Below, piece by piece: positions 15,084-23,900 of a stretch of DNA of 25,894 bases. Source of the stretch: Prevotella sp. CAG:755. GTDB taxonomy: Bacteria > Bacteroidota > Bacteroidia > Bacteroidales > Bacteroidaceae. Every line of letters begins with the position of its first letter. Positions within the stretch are counted from its first letter, which is position 1. The stretch spans positions 36,327-62,220 of the forward strand of contig HF989170.1 in NCBI GenBank assembly GCA_000431275.1, written 5' to 3'. The translations under genes were made by a program, and so were the position numbers. The notes under the pieces are model-generated. The model was not told the origin of the DNA, searched no databases, and saw only the letters and a list, made by a program, of their open reading frames with translations.

Positions 15084-16328
15084 ATGAACAAAGTATTTAG
15101 AACAACTCTCTTCGCCGTTTTTGCGGTAGCGTCGGCTTTTGGCCTGTCGTCGTGCAGCGATGACGCGGACGGAGGTGGCGAACAGCCCGGGCAGCTGACG
15201 GCCGACGAGCAGGAAATCAAGACGTTCGCGCAACAGTACTTGGACGCCACGCTTTATCCCACCTATCGGATGTTGGCTGACAGTACGGCTATCCTAGCAG
15301 ACCAGCTGACTGCCATGCGTGACAAGGTGATGGGCGGGGAAACCGTTACGCAGGATGAGATTGACGCCGCGTGCACTGTATTCCTTCATGCCCGCGCAAA
15401 CTATGAGACGAGCGAGGCGTTCCTTTTCGGCGCCGCCACGGATTTCGGAATCGACCCGCATATCGACACGTGGCCTCTTGACCTCGATATGCTCAAAACC
15501 GCGCTTTCCAACAGCAGCCAGATCAACGCCATGGCCGGTGAGAATGGTGATGAGTATGCCGGTGTGAACCTCGGTCCGGCGCTTCTGGGTTTCCACGGCA
15601 TTGAGTACATCCTCTTCCGTGACGGGCAGAACCGCACGGCGGCCAGCCTCAACAGCCCCGACCCCGGGCTGAACAACCTGACGGCCCGCGAAGAGCTCAT
15701 CTATGCCGCCGCCGTCGCCGGCGACCTGCGCAACAAGTGCTTCCAGATGGAGGTGGCGTGGAATGTCGACGCTCCGGCTGACCACATCGCCAAAGTCGAA
15801 GCCCTCGAATGGCCTTACCAGATGACCAACGGCCTGTCGTATGGCGAGAACATGATGCTTGCGGGACAGGCGGGCAGCACCTACAACTCATGGCGTCGTG
15901 TGAGTGACGCTATCATCCTGAGCGGTTGCATCAACATCTGTGACGAGGTGGGCGAGGTCAAGATGGGGACGCCCCATGGCGGGGTCGAGGGCGTGGCGCA
16001 AGACCCGAATTACATCGAATCGCCGTATAGCTGGAATTCCATCACCGACTTCTATGACAACCTGTGCAGCATTGAGAACAGCATCATGGGCGGACGCCCC
16101 GAGCTGCGCGATGAGTCGAAATCAATCTATGCCTATGTCAACAAACGTAACGCTGCATTGGCCGCCCAGCTCAAAACGGACATAGCAGCCGCCAAGGCCA
16201 AGATCCGGGCAATGAAGTACCCTTTCGTACATAACTATACCGACGCATCGGTGGCCGAGGCCATGGAGGCTTGCATGAAACTGTCTGACACGTTGGGTGA
16301 GGTGAACACGTACATCCTTAGCCACTAA
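15084..16328 (+). CDS. Imelysin-family (peptidase M75, ICMP-like) lipoprotein
   Basis: A 414-residue iron-regulated imelysin-type protein, related to insulin-cleaving membrane proteinase (IcmP) and EfeO. The N-terminus is a type II signal peptide with lipobox LSSC (Cys24), followed by Ser-Asp-Asp, which resembles the acidic lipoprotein surface-export signal of Bacteroidetes, so it may be surface exposed. The diagnostic GxHxxE motif is Gly169-Phe-His171-Gly-Ile-Glu174. The duplicated helical-bundle pattern continues to the C-terminus. Family members are implicated in iron acquisition, with the GxHxxE site as a likely metal ligand, and peptidase activity is doubtful. Pseudomonas genomes also place imelysin genes beside a DUF1111 gene, as here. 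Confidence 0.92.
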   Translation: MNKVFRTTLFAVFAVASAFGLSSCSDDADGGGEQPGQLTADEQEIKTFAQQYLDATLYPTYRMLADSTAILADQLTAMRDKVMGGETVTQDEIDAACTVFLHARANYETSEAFLFGAATDFGIDPHIDTWPLDLDMLKTALSNSSQINAMAGENGDEYAGVNLGPALLGFHGIEYILFRDGQNRTAASLNSPDPGLNNLTAREELIYAAAVAGDLRNKCFQMEVAWNVDAPADHIAKVEALEWPYQMTNGLSYGENMMLAGQAGSTYNSWRRVSDAIILSGCINICDEVGEVKMGTPHGGVEGVAQDPNYIESPYSWNSITDFYDNLCSIENSIMGGRPELRDESKSIYAYVNKRNAALAAQLKTDIAAAKAKIRAMKYPFVHNYTDASVAEAMEACMKLSDTLGEVNTYILSH

Positions 16329-16374
16329 GCGCATCCGCATCCCCGGGAGGCCTTATGGCGTCGCTGTGCGGACT

Positions 16375-16397
16375 GCCCGCCTCGAAGAGGGGCGGGC
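16375..16397 (+). terminator. GC-rich hairpin after the imelysin gene (possible attenuator)
   Basis: GCCCGCC (16375-16381) pairs with GGCGGGC (16391-16397) around a 9-nt loop. There is no T tract, so partial termination or RNA 3'-end protection is as likely as full termination. Confidence 0.4.
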
Positions 16398-16440
16398 TTG
16401 GCGGTAGGGAGGGGCCTGCCTTTTCAGGTGGTTCCCCCTA

Positions 16441-16543
16441 TCCGGCTGACAGGAAAAACAGGTGCTGCGACCGTCCATCCTGTCCGGCTGACAGAAAAAA
16501 CGGTCAGTAGTGACCGGAAATCCCGTCCGGCTGTTTGAACGGT
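16441..16543 (+). repeat. Diverged 42-43 bp tandem repeats upstream of the di-heme cytochrome gene
   Basis: The word TCCGGCTG recurs at 16441, 16483 and 16526, that is every 42-43 bp. In the first two units it extends to TCCGGCTGACAG followed by an A-rich run, and both contain GACCG and ATCC further on. The third unit is partial (TCCGGCTGTTTGAACGGT). The period is close to four DNA turns, as expected for phased protein-binding sites. It occupies most of the 256-bp gap 16329-16584, where no gene is visible. Confidence 0.65.
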
Positions 16544-16584
16544 ATGGCAGTTTGAAAACAAAGACAACATGTTTGACCCACTAA

Positions 16585-18258
16585 ATGAAACTACTGATGA
16601 AGAAAAGAAAGTTTACGCTACCCACCTGGATCGCATTGGCGACGTTGGGGTTAGCGGCTTGCAGTGACGACAATGTCAGCACGCCGCCGCAAGGAGGCGA
16701 CGACTATGCCTACGTCGGCAAGGCTGTCGGCAACTTTACGGCTGCCGAATGGTATCCCGGCGGCGAGCTGGGCACGACTGAGAATGTCGGTCATTCGTCA
16801 TACGAGGACGAGACGCCCGCGGTCACCGCGCAGGGACTGGGAGAGAGTTTTAAGTTCGGCGAAGCCTTTTTCGAACGCAATTACAACGAGGGTACACCGC
16901 CGTTCAACGGCCTCGGTCCGGCGTGGATCCGCAGCTCGTGTCAGAGCTGCCATCCCGGCTACGGTCACGGCAAACGGCAGACATCCTACCAAGCCAACAC
17001 TTTCGGCAATGGCTACCTCCTTGTTGTTTATGACAAGGACACGAAGGCCTACGTGCCCGAGCTGACCGGCATGCCGCAGACCAAGGCGTCAAGTCCCTTC
17101 CTTCCGCCAATCGACGAGAGCGGCATACACATCGACTGGCTTGTGGCCAGCGACGGCGCCTTGCCTACAACTTTCCCCGACGGCGAAACGTATGAACTCA
17201 TCTATCCCGAAGTGACCATCGACCTTGATGCGTTTCACACCGACCCTAAACCGTCGAACTATGAGGTGCGTCTTGAATCGACCATCGGTATCTATGGTAC
17301 AGGGCTCATTGATGCGATTTCCGAAGACGATCTCAAAGCGCAGTATGAGGCCGAGGCACAGCTCGGGCTGCCGCTTAATCCCGCCATGTGGGATTCTGTG
17401 GCGAACGATTGGGCTGCTACTGCATGGTATAGCGGCTATCCGGCGAACGCCACTGACCGCCGTCCACGTATCAAGCGCTACACGTATGCTTTGAGCCGGG
17501 CGACTTTGCAGGATGGTCCTGGCGCGAATGCAATCTGGAATATCACGAATGTCAGCCGTTCCGACCGTCCGAAACTCTATACCACCGATGCGTGGGCCAA
17601 GGCCATGTCGGAAAACGAAAATGTGCTGGCTGCCATAGCGGCAGACCCGGAGTCGCCTTATTATGCCGACGGCACGCGTGAGGGTATTGCTGGACGCATT
17701 CTTACGTTGCTCTCGCCCAACACTGACCAGTTTGCCGAGGGCGCCACACCAGAGATGAGCGACCGCAACTACTACGAGCTGATGGTTTGGCATCGCGGAC
17801 TGGCTGTTCCCCGGGCACGTAACCTCAACGATCCACAGGTGCAACGTGGCAAGACGCTTTTTTACGAAATGGGATGTACGACATGCCACCGGCCGTCATG
17901 GACAACTGGCGATGACGATTATTGGGCCGACGAGGTGGTCAAGTCGCAAGGAAAACTCCCCGTATACAAGCAGCAGGTCATTTGGCCTTATTCGGATTTT
18001 GTGCAGCACCGCCTGTTCATGAAGAACGACATTCGGGCCGACTGGTGTCGGACGACGCCTTTGTGGGGCAGAGGGCTGTCTCTCCAAAATACTGGTGCCG
18101 AAGACCGTTTGCACGACTGCCGGGCACGCAACGAGATTGAGGCCATCATGTGGCATGGTTACAGCCGTAAGAGTGAGGCGTTCGGAAGCGCTGAGAAATT
18201 CTATAATCTTCCGAAAACCGACCGCGACGCTGTCGTGGCGTTTATCCGTGCCATCTGA
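16585..18258 (+). CDS. Di-heme c-type cytochrome lipoprotein, DUF1111 'thiol oxidoreductase' family
   Basis: A 557-residue member of the DUF1111 family, often annotated as di-heme oxidoreductase or putative thiol oxidoreductase. A lipoprotein signal with lipobox LAAC (Cys26) is followed by Ser-Asp-Asp, again resembling a surface-export signal. Two covalent heme motifs are present, CQSCH at 119-123 and CTTCH at 431-435, the second opening a C-terminal cytochrome c domain. Conserved C-terminal stretches (TPLWGRGLS, then DCRARNEIEAIMWHG) are family-typical. The start may be 16585 or the ATG at 16597. The biochemical reaction is not established; linkage with imelysin in other bacteria points to iron. 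Heme attachment would depend on a system such as the CcsBA encoded next. Confidence 0.9.
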   Translation: MKLLMKKRKFTLPTWIALATLGLAACSDDNVSTPPQGGDDYAYVGKAVGNFTAAEWYPGGELGTTENVGHSSYEDETPAVTAQGLGESFKFGEAFFERNYNEGTPPFNGLGPAWIRSSCQSCHPGYGHGKRQTSYQANTFGNGYLLVVYDKDTKAYVPELTGMPQTKASSPFLPPIDESGIHIDWLVASDGALPTTFPDGETYELIYPEVTIDLDAFHTDPKPSNYEVRLESTIGIYGTGLIDAISEDDLKAQYEAEAQLGLPLNPAMWDSVANDWAATAWYSGYPANATDRRPRIKRYTYALSRATLQDGPGANAIWNITNVSRSDRPKLYTTDAWAKAMSENENVLAAIAADPESPYYADGTREGIAGRILTLLSPNTDQFAEGATPEMSDRNYYELMVWHRGLAVPRARNLNDPQVQRGKTLFYEMGCTTCHRPSWTTGDDDYWADEVVKSQGKLPVYKQQVIWPYSDFVQHRLFMKNDIRADWCRTTPLWGRGLSLQNTGAEDRLHDCRARNEIEAIMWHGYSRKSEAFGSAEKFYNLPKTDRDAVVAFIRAI

Positions 18259-18558
18259 CGGGAGCCGGACAGTATGATGGGAGGCGAGCGCCCGATCCTG
18301 GATTTCCGGGAGGGCCTTGCCTCCTTTTTAGAGACAGAGAGCCGTCTGTTTGCTGGGCGCCGGTGTCCTTTGGCGCGTTGTGACTGAATATCTGTTTCTT
18401 GCGCACAGCCTGTAAAAAGCCGGGGCGAAACCAGAGATGCCCGTTGCATAGCGTGTCGTTTTGTCGGTTGCCGTGCCGGAACTGCCGACGTGTGCGCGGG
18501 GCATGGCATAGAAGCCACGCAGCATACAGATGGCGTTTTAATAAAAAAGAAATAGCTT
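18259..18558. other. Non-coding gap between the di-heme cytochrome and CcsBA genes
   Basis: These 300 bp hold a short terminator-like hairpin near the start and no convincing gene. No perfect -7 element is visible; TCGTTTTG around 18453 is a seven-of-eight match. Expression of the CcsBA gene may need its own promoter here. Confidence 0.4.
18309..18329 (+). terminator. Short terminator after the di-heme cytochrome gene
   Basis: GGAGG (18309-18313) pairs with CCTCC (18320-18324) around a 6-nt loop and is followed by five T. The stem is short, so termination may be partial. Confidence 0.5.
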
Positions 18559-20841
18559 ATGATTACCTATGAAACACTTGTACACCGTGCGGGGCGGCTG
18601 TCTTTTTTGTGGCTCTATCTGTTGATGATCATTATGGCCATCACCACGTTTGTAGAGAAAAGAGTTGGGACCGACCGTGTGGTCGAGACTGTTTACTCGT
18701 CGTGGTGGTTCGCCGCATTGTGGGCCGGGACCGCTTTATGCGGACTTGCAGGGCTGTTAGCCCAGCGGCGACCGTTACACGTGCTTGTCCTTCACGTGTC
18801 GTTTGTCGTTATACTTTGTGGTGCATGGCTGACGTCGGTCACGTCGGTGAGCGGTCAGATCCACCTTCGCATCGGACAGACTGCTGTCTGTTATACGGTT
18901 GATCCTGCCGACGGGGGAGGCGAGCGTCCGCTTCCGGCCGCTGTTACGTTGAGCGGTTTTGAAGTGCGTGAACATCCCGGTACTGGCGCTCATGCCGACT
19001 ATGTGAGCCAGCTTGAATTGAAGGATCGCAGCGGCCAGCGTCGCGAGGTGACGGTCTCGATGAACCATGTCCTCCACCATGGTGGAATGCGCTTTTTCCA
19101 GATGTCATACGATTCAGACCGTAAAGGCAGCTATTTGCAAGTCAGCGTCGACCCGTGGGGCCGTCCGTTGACTTATGCAGGCTATGCGCTGCTTTTCTTA
19201 TCGCTGCTTTGGATGCTCTTTTCCCCGCGCGGCAAGTTTCGTGCCCTTTTGCGCCATCCGGCCTTGCGTCGGGGGCTTTTCGTCGTGGTGGGCTTGTCGG
19301 CGTTCTCACTCCGAGCCGCTCCGACGCTTTCGCAGGCCGAAGCAGACCGTTTTGGACGCCTGCTGGTAGCTTGGAACGGACGGGTATGTCCCATGCAGAC
19401 CTTGGCCCGTGATTTCACTGTCAAGCTTTGCGGAACGGATGTTTACAAAGGGCTTAGCGCAGAACAGGTGATGACGGGATGGGTCTTCTGGGGCGAGGAG
19501 TGGGACAATGAGCCTCTTATCCGTGTGAAGAACGCACAGCTCCGCAATGTTCTTGGAGTAGGACGGCGTGCGGCTTTCAACGACTTTTTCTCGCCGGAAG
19601 GGGGCTATCGATTGGCACCCTATTTGCAGGATTATTATGCAGGAAATCGTACAGCCTTGACAGATGCCGCCGTCGAGGTAGATGACCGTTTGCAACTCGT
19701 TCTTGCGTTGCGCCAAGGCAAACTCTGGCGCGTGTTTCCCCTTGCTGACAGTGTGGGACGGTTTGAGTGGTATGCCCCGACTGACGCTCTGCCTGTCGGG
19801 ACGGACACGTTACGTGCCGCGTTCGTGAGCCGGGTGTTCAGCGAGTGCTATACGGCGGCCATGTCGGGCGATGGCGAACGGCTCGGCCGTCTTTTCTCTG
19901 CTTTGGATGCCTTTCAGCAGGAGGCGGCCTCGGATGCGTCATTCCCTTCGGCGCATAGTTTGAAAGCCGAACGGCTCTATAATTCTCTGCCGCTTCCAAT
20001 GTGGCTGTCGCGTCTGAATCTGGCTTGTGGCTTGTTGCTTATGGTTGGCTTTTTGGCGCAGATGGCCCGGTGGCAACAGCGGGCGGATGGCTCGGCGCGA
20101 TGGTCGTGGAACCGCCTCCTGCATAGGGTGGGCATGACACTGCTGGCAGCGGGTTTTGTGGCATTGACGTTCTATCTTGGATTGCGCGTGGAAATCAGCG
20201 GTCGCCTGCCTTTGGGTAATGGCTACGAGACAATGTTGGCCATCAGCTGGATGCTTATGGCGGTGTCTTTGGCGCTTTGTCGCCGCTTTCCGGTGGTGGT
20301 ACCGATGGGGCTTTTGCTGTCGGGCTGCTTCCTGCTCGTGTCGTCGCTGGGGCAGATGAATCCTCAGATCAGCCCTTTGGAGCCGGTGTTGGGCTCTCCG
20401 TGGCTTAGCGCACACGTGTCCCTTGTCATGGCGGCTTATGCATTGCTGTCGTTCACGTTCGCTTGTGCCCTCGTGGCGGGGGGGCTTGTTTTCGCAAAGG
20501 GAGGTACAAGTGCCGTCGGTGTGGCCGCGCCGGTGGAAGCGTTGGCAGTCTTGTCGCGCGTGTTCCTTTTTTCGGGGATAGCCTTGTTGGGAGGCGGTAT
20601 CTTTGTCGGAGCCATTTGGGCCGGGCAGTCATGGGGCCGCTGTTGGGGCTGGGATCCGAAAGAGGTCTGGGCGCTTGTCTCGTTTCTCTTTTATGCTGTC
20701 CCGATTCACGATGTTTCGCTCCACCGGTTCCGCCGCCCGATGTTTTATCATGCCTATATGGCGGCGGCTTTCATGACGGTGGTGATGACGTATTGGGGCG
20801 TGAACTATTTTCTCGGTGGTCTGCATAGTTATGCGGGTTGA
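18559..20841 (+). CDS. Cytochrome c biogenesis protein, ResB-CcsA (CcsBA) fusion
   Basis: A 760-residue polytopic membrane protein that unites both halves of the system II cytochrome c synthase, which exports heme and attaches it to CxxCH motifs in the periplasm. The N-terminal ResB/Ccs1-like part has TM segments at about 15-32, 50-68 and 75-92 and a periplasmic domain with NHVLHHGG and FFQMSYD. After a fourth TM (about 205-220) comes a large periplasmic region to about residue 475. The CcsA half has multiple TM helices and the heme-handling WWD motif WGRCWGWDPKE at 692-702, flanked by the expected histidines in LSAHVSL and in PIHDVSLH. Fusions of this type are known in epsilonproteobacteria and Bacteroidota; this one is shorter than Helicobacter CcsBA. 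Its natural local substrate is the di-heme DUF1111 protein. No ResA or CcdA gene is in the window. Confidence 0.93.
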   Translation: MITYETLVHRAGRLSFLWLYLLMIIMAITTFVEKRVGTDRVVETVYSSWWFAALWAGTALCGLAGLLAQRRPLHVLVLHVSFVVILCGAWLTSVTSVSGQIHLRIGQTAVCYTVDPADGGGERPLPAAVTLSGFEVREHPGTGAHADYVSQLELKDRSGQRREVTVSMNHVLHHGGMRFFQMSYDSDRKGSYLQVSVDPWGRPLTYAGYALLFLSLLWMLFSPRGKFRALLRHPALRRGLFVVVGLSAFSLRAAPTLSQAEADRFGRLLVAWNGRVCPMQTLARDFTVKLCGTDVYKGLSAEQVMTGWVFWGEEWDNEPLIRVKNAQLRNVLGVGRRAAFNDFFSPEGGYRLAPYLQDYYAGNRTALTDAAVEVDDRLQLVLALRQGKLWRVFPLADSVGRFEWYAPTDALPVGTDTLRAAFVSRVFSECYTAAMSGDGERLGRLFSALDAFQQEAASDASFPSAHSLKAERLYNSLPLPMWLSRLNLACGLLLMVGFLAQMARWQQRADGSARWSWNRLLHRVGMTLLAAGFVALTFYLGLRVEISGRLPLGNGYETMLAISWMLMAVSLALCRRFPVVVPMGLLLSGCFLLVSSLGQMNPQISPLEPVLGSPWLSAHVSLVMAAYALLSFTFACALVAGGLVFAKGGTSAVGVAAPVEALAVLSRVFLFSGIALLGGGIFVGAIWAGQSWGRCWGWDPKEVWALVSFLFYAVPIHDVSLHRFRRPMFYHAYMAAAFMTVVMTYWGVNYFLGGLHSYAG

Positions 20842-20890
20842 TTCGGAACAGGTCGTCGGCTGATTGCGGCCACGCAGTTAGGCGTAAAAA

Positions 20891-20932
20891 TGAGGAGCGT
20901 GCCGTGGACTTTGAGCCTCGGCACGCTCCTTA
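20891..20932. terminator. Bidirectional terminator between CcsBA and the GH16 gene
   Basis: A perfect 12-bp stem (20893-20904 with 20919-20930), extendable to 14 with one wobble, has a 14-nt loop. It lies between convergent genes. Confidence 0.8.
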
Positions 20933-20982
20933 AATGTTGGAATGCTTCACGGTGAAACCGGACGCTCCTTTTGAGAATGGAA

Positions 20983-23900
20983 TCAGGGGACAAGAACTTT
21001 ATGTCCGGCGACAATGTAGATACCGGTCGGCACGTTGACGGTATGGGGCTGTCCGTCGACTGTGCCGCGCCAGTGAACCCGACCTGTGGCGTCGGTTACG
21101 GCCAGCGCGGCGGGGCGGTCGCTACTGATGTGGATTTGGCCGCGGCTGGCGCTGACGCTGAATATGGGCTTGTCAGTGATGTTGCCGATGCCCACACTGG
21201 TGCCGTATTGGTAGACACGCACCCAGTCGAAGAGTGTCTCGTAGGTGTGGTCCACGTCGGCGTCGGCTGCCCAAGAGCCGTTGCCTACGGATTGGTTGAG
21301 GATGATGTAAAAAGCTTTGTCAAACGGCCATTGCCCGTTGGTGAGGGCTTCCGTGTCTGTGGACTTGGCGTAGCTGCCGACTTGCTTGCCGTCGACGTAC
21401 CAACGTAGGCTGCTCTCGTTCCATTCGAGGCCGTAGGTGTGGTAGCGGTCCATTTCGACGCTTTCGTTGTAGGACGATTTGGGGTTGCTGGTGTTGCCAA
21501 GGTTGTATGTCCAGTTTGAGTGGACAGTGTGGTAGGCTGTGTTTTGGGCGTCTATCTGCTCCCAGATGTCGATTTCGCCGTCGTTGGGCCATCCTTTCGA
21601 CTGGTCGGTGGGCATGAGCCAGAAGGCGGGGAAATTGCCGCTGTGGGGATGGGTGAGGATGCGGGCTTCGATCTTGCCATATTGGAAGTCGAACAGTCCG
21701 GATGACTCAACGCCGCCTGTGATCATAGGGACGGGGTCGCTTTCTTGGTCAGGGTTGGGAATGGCTCGGGCCACGAGTTTGCCGTCTGACAGATAGATGA
21801 CATCCTCGCTGTCTGAGAGCCAGCGGTTCCAAGTGGCGCTTTCACGCAGGCAGCGATGCCAGGCGTCGGCGTCGGGTTGTGTGCCGTCGGGCCCGTTGAA
21901 TTCGTCGGCGAATATGAGCTTATAGGTGGCGCGGTCGGTAGGCTCAAAATTAACGTAAACGGCTACGTCGCCGTTGATGCTGTCCTGAGGAATGGTGTAG
22001 GTGCGGGCACGGGTCTTGAATTCACTCCATTGGCGGTTACCGTGGACGTATTGCGGGCCGTCGAAGTTGTGGCCGTGGCGTATGGTCATGCTGTCAGCCT
22101 GGTAGCCGCTTGCCACGGCTGTCGGAAAGATGCGCAGGGATTTGAAGCATGGGATAGTCAGGGGGAGTCCGGTGTTGTCCGGACCGTAGATGCTGCCGTT
22201 TTCGCTGTGGAGGTCGAGCTTGTGTTCGGCATTGTGCACGTTGACAAGGAAATCGACGATGTAACCGCCATTGGCGTTGATCTGGTTGGCGCCGCCTTCA
22301 CTCCACTGACCTGCGGGGTCGATGTTGTTCCAGTCCACTTTGAGGCGGGCCCGGTAGACGCCTGTGGGCATCGTGGCAGGCAGAGTGAAAGCGGGCATAC
22401 TGTCAAGGCGGACGGAGCCGGGAGCACCGGTGATGGTTTCTCCAAGGCTGTTCTTCCCGTTAAAGTAGGTGTAGGAGACGAGCTCGCCCGAGAGGGTGGG
22501 AACGCCGTTCCCGTCGAGCGAGGTATTGAACTGTCCGTCTTGGTTGAAGTCGATGTAGAGATACTCATGCATGGAGTTACCCGTGTAGTCGATGCCCGTA
22601 GTAACTTTGTCTCCGGGGACGAGCGATATCTCTTTGTTTGTCATGTTTCGGTAGACGTAGTTGTCGCCTTCATCGTCGATGCGGATGGTTTTTGTGCCAC
22701 CGGCGGTCCCCGTGATGTTGATCCGGTTCAGCCGACGGTCGGTTCGCTCGATCGTGAGGCTTTTGTCGAAGTTCAGGGGATAGTCGTTGCCGGTTTCTGG
22801 CGTCTCGCCGTTTATTTCGACAAAGAGGCCTTCGACTTGTACGTTGGCTGTCATGATTTCAGCGGGTATGGTGAACGTGTCGTCGCGGAAGAGGTATGCA
22901 GGGTAAACGACTTCGACGTATTGCGGAGTGCCGTGGATAAGGCTGTCGCCTGCGAGGTTGTATCCGTAACGGACGCGGATGCCGTCATAGGTGAAGCCTT
23001 CTTCCGGATCCATCTTCACAGTGAGCGGTTGACCAAAGGGAGCTTGATAGCCGTTGAGAGTGGTGCCGGTCTCGGTGAGCACGTCGCCGTTGCGGTTGGC
23101 AGAGGTGACTGGGCAGAAGTCGCCGTGTACGTTAAGGCGTGTGTCGAAGATCATGCCTCCGTCGGTGACGATGGTGGTCGAACCGCCCGGATCGACGTTG
23201 CCCCAGTCAAGTTTGAAGCGAATACGGTAGTAGCCGTTCGGCAGGTCGGCCGGGACTGTGAATGCAGGAGGATTGAGTACGTTGCGGCTGCTTCCGGTTG
23301 CTTTCGTGCCGTCGCTGAAATAGCCTTCGGTGTCCGCAACGGTTTCGACGTAGGCATAAGTCATGATGTCACTGCCTTCGGGGATGGTGTAGTCGTCGTT
23401 GAGTGTAGCCTCGAACTTGCCGTCGTTGCCGCGGTCGAGATAGATGTAGCCGTTCAGCCAGGTGTCGGTGTAGCCAAAGGCGGGCGTAAGAGTTTCTCCT
23501 GCTTTGGCCGTGAAGCTCTTGTCGAGCAGGGTGTAGTGGATGGGGGTGGGGTTGAGCGTGCCCCAGTTCATGGACTGGTCGCCGTCGGCCGAGCCTTTGA
23601 GGGTGATGCCAGTGAACTTGCGCTCACTGCGGTTGACGGTGGTGCTTTCGTCGTAGTTGATGACGTAGTCGCCGAGGCGGAAGCGGGGAGTGGGGCTGTC
23701 GTTGACGACAATCTCGTCGATGTAGACGGCGTAGTCGCTGGTCAGCGCGTGGGGCGACTCGCAGTCGGGCACGACGACGAGGCTGTAAATGTCAATGCCT
23801 CCGGCACCCTTGATGGGGAAGACGGCGTCGCACCATTCGCCGGGTGTGGCAGGCAGCGAGGAGAGCGCCCAGAACTGTTCTGCTTCGGGTGACTGTCCGG

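Noticed and set aside
21856..23892. Long plus-strand open frame of 678 codons opposite the GH16 gene
   Set aside because: It is the mirror frame of a GC-rich coding region. Its Val/Gly/Asp-rich product has no recognisable domain, while the opposite strand has a signal peptide, duplicated modules and a catalytic motif.
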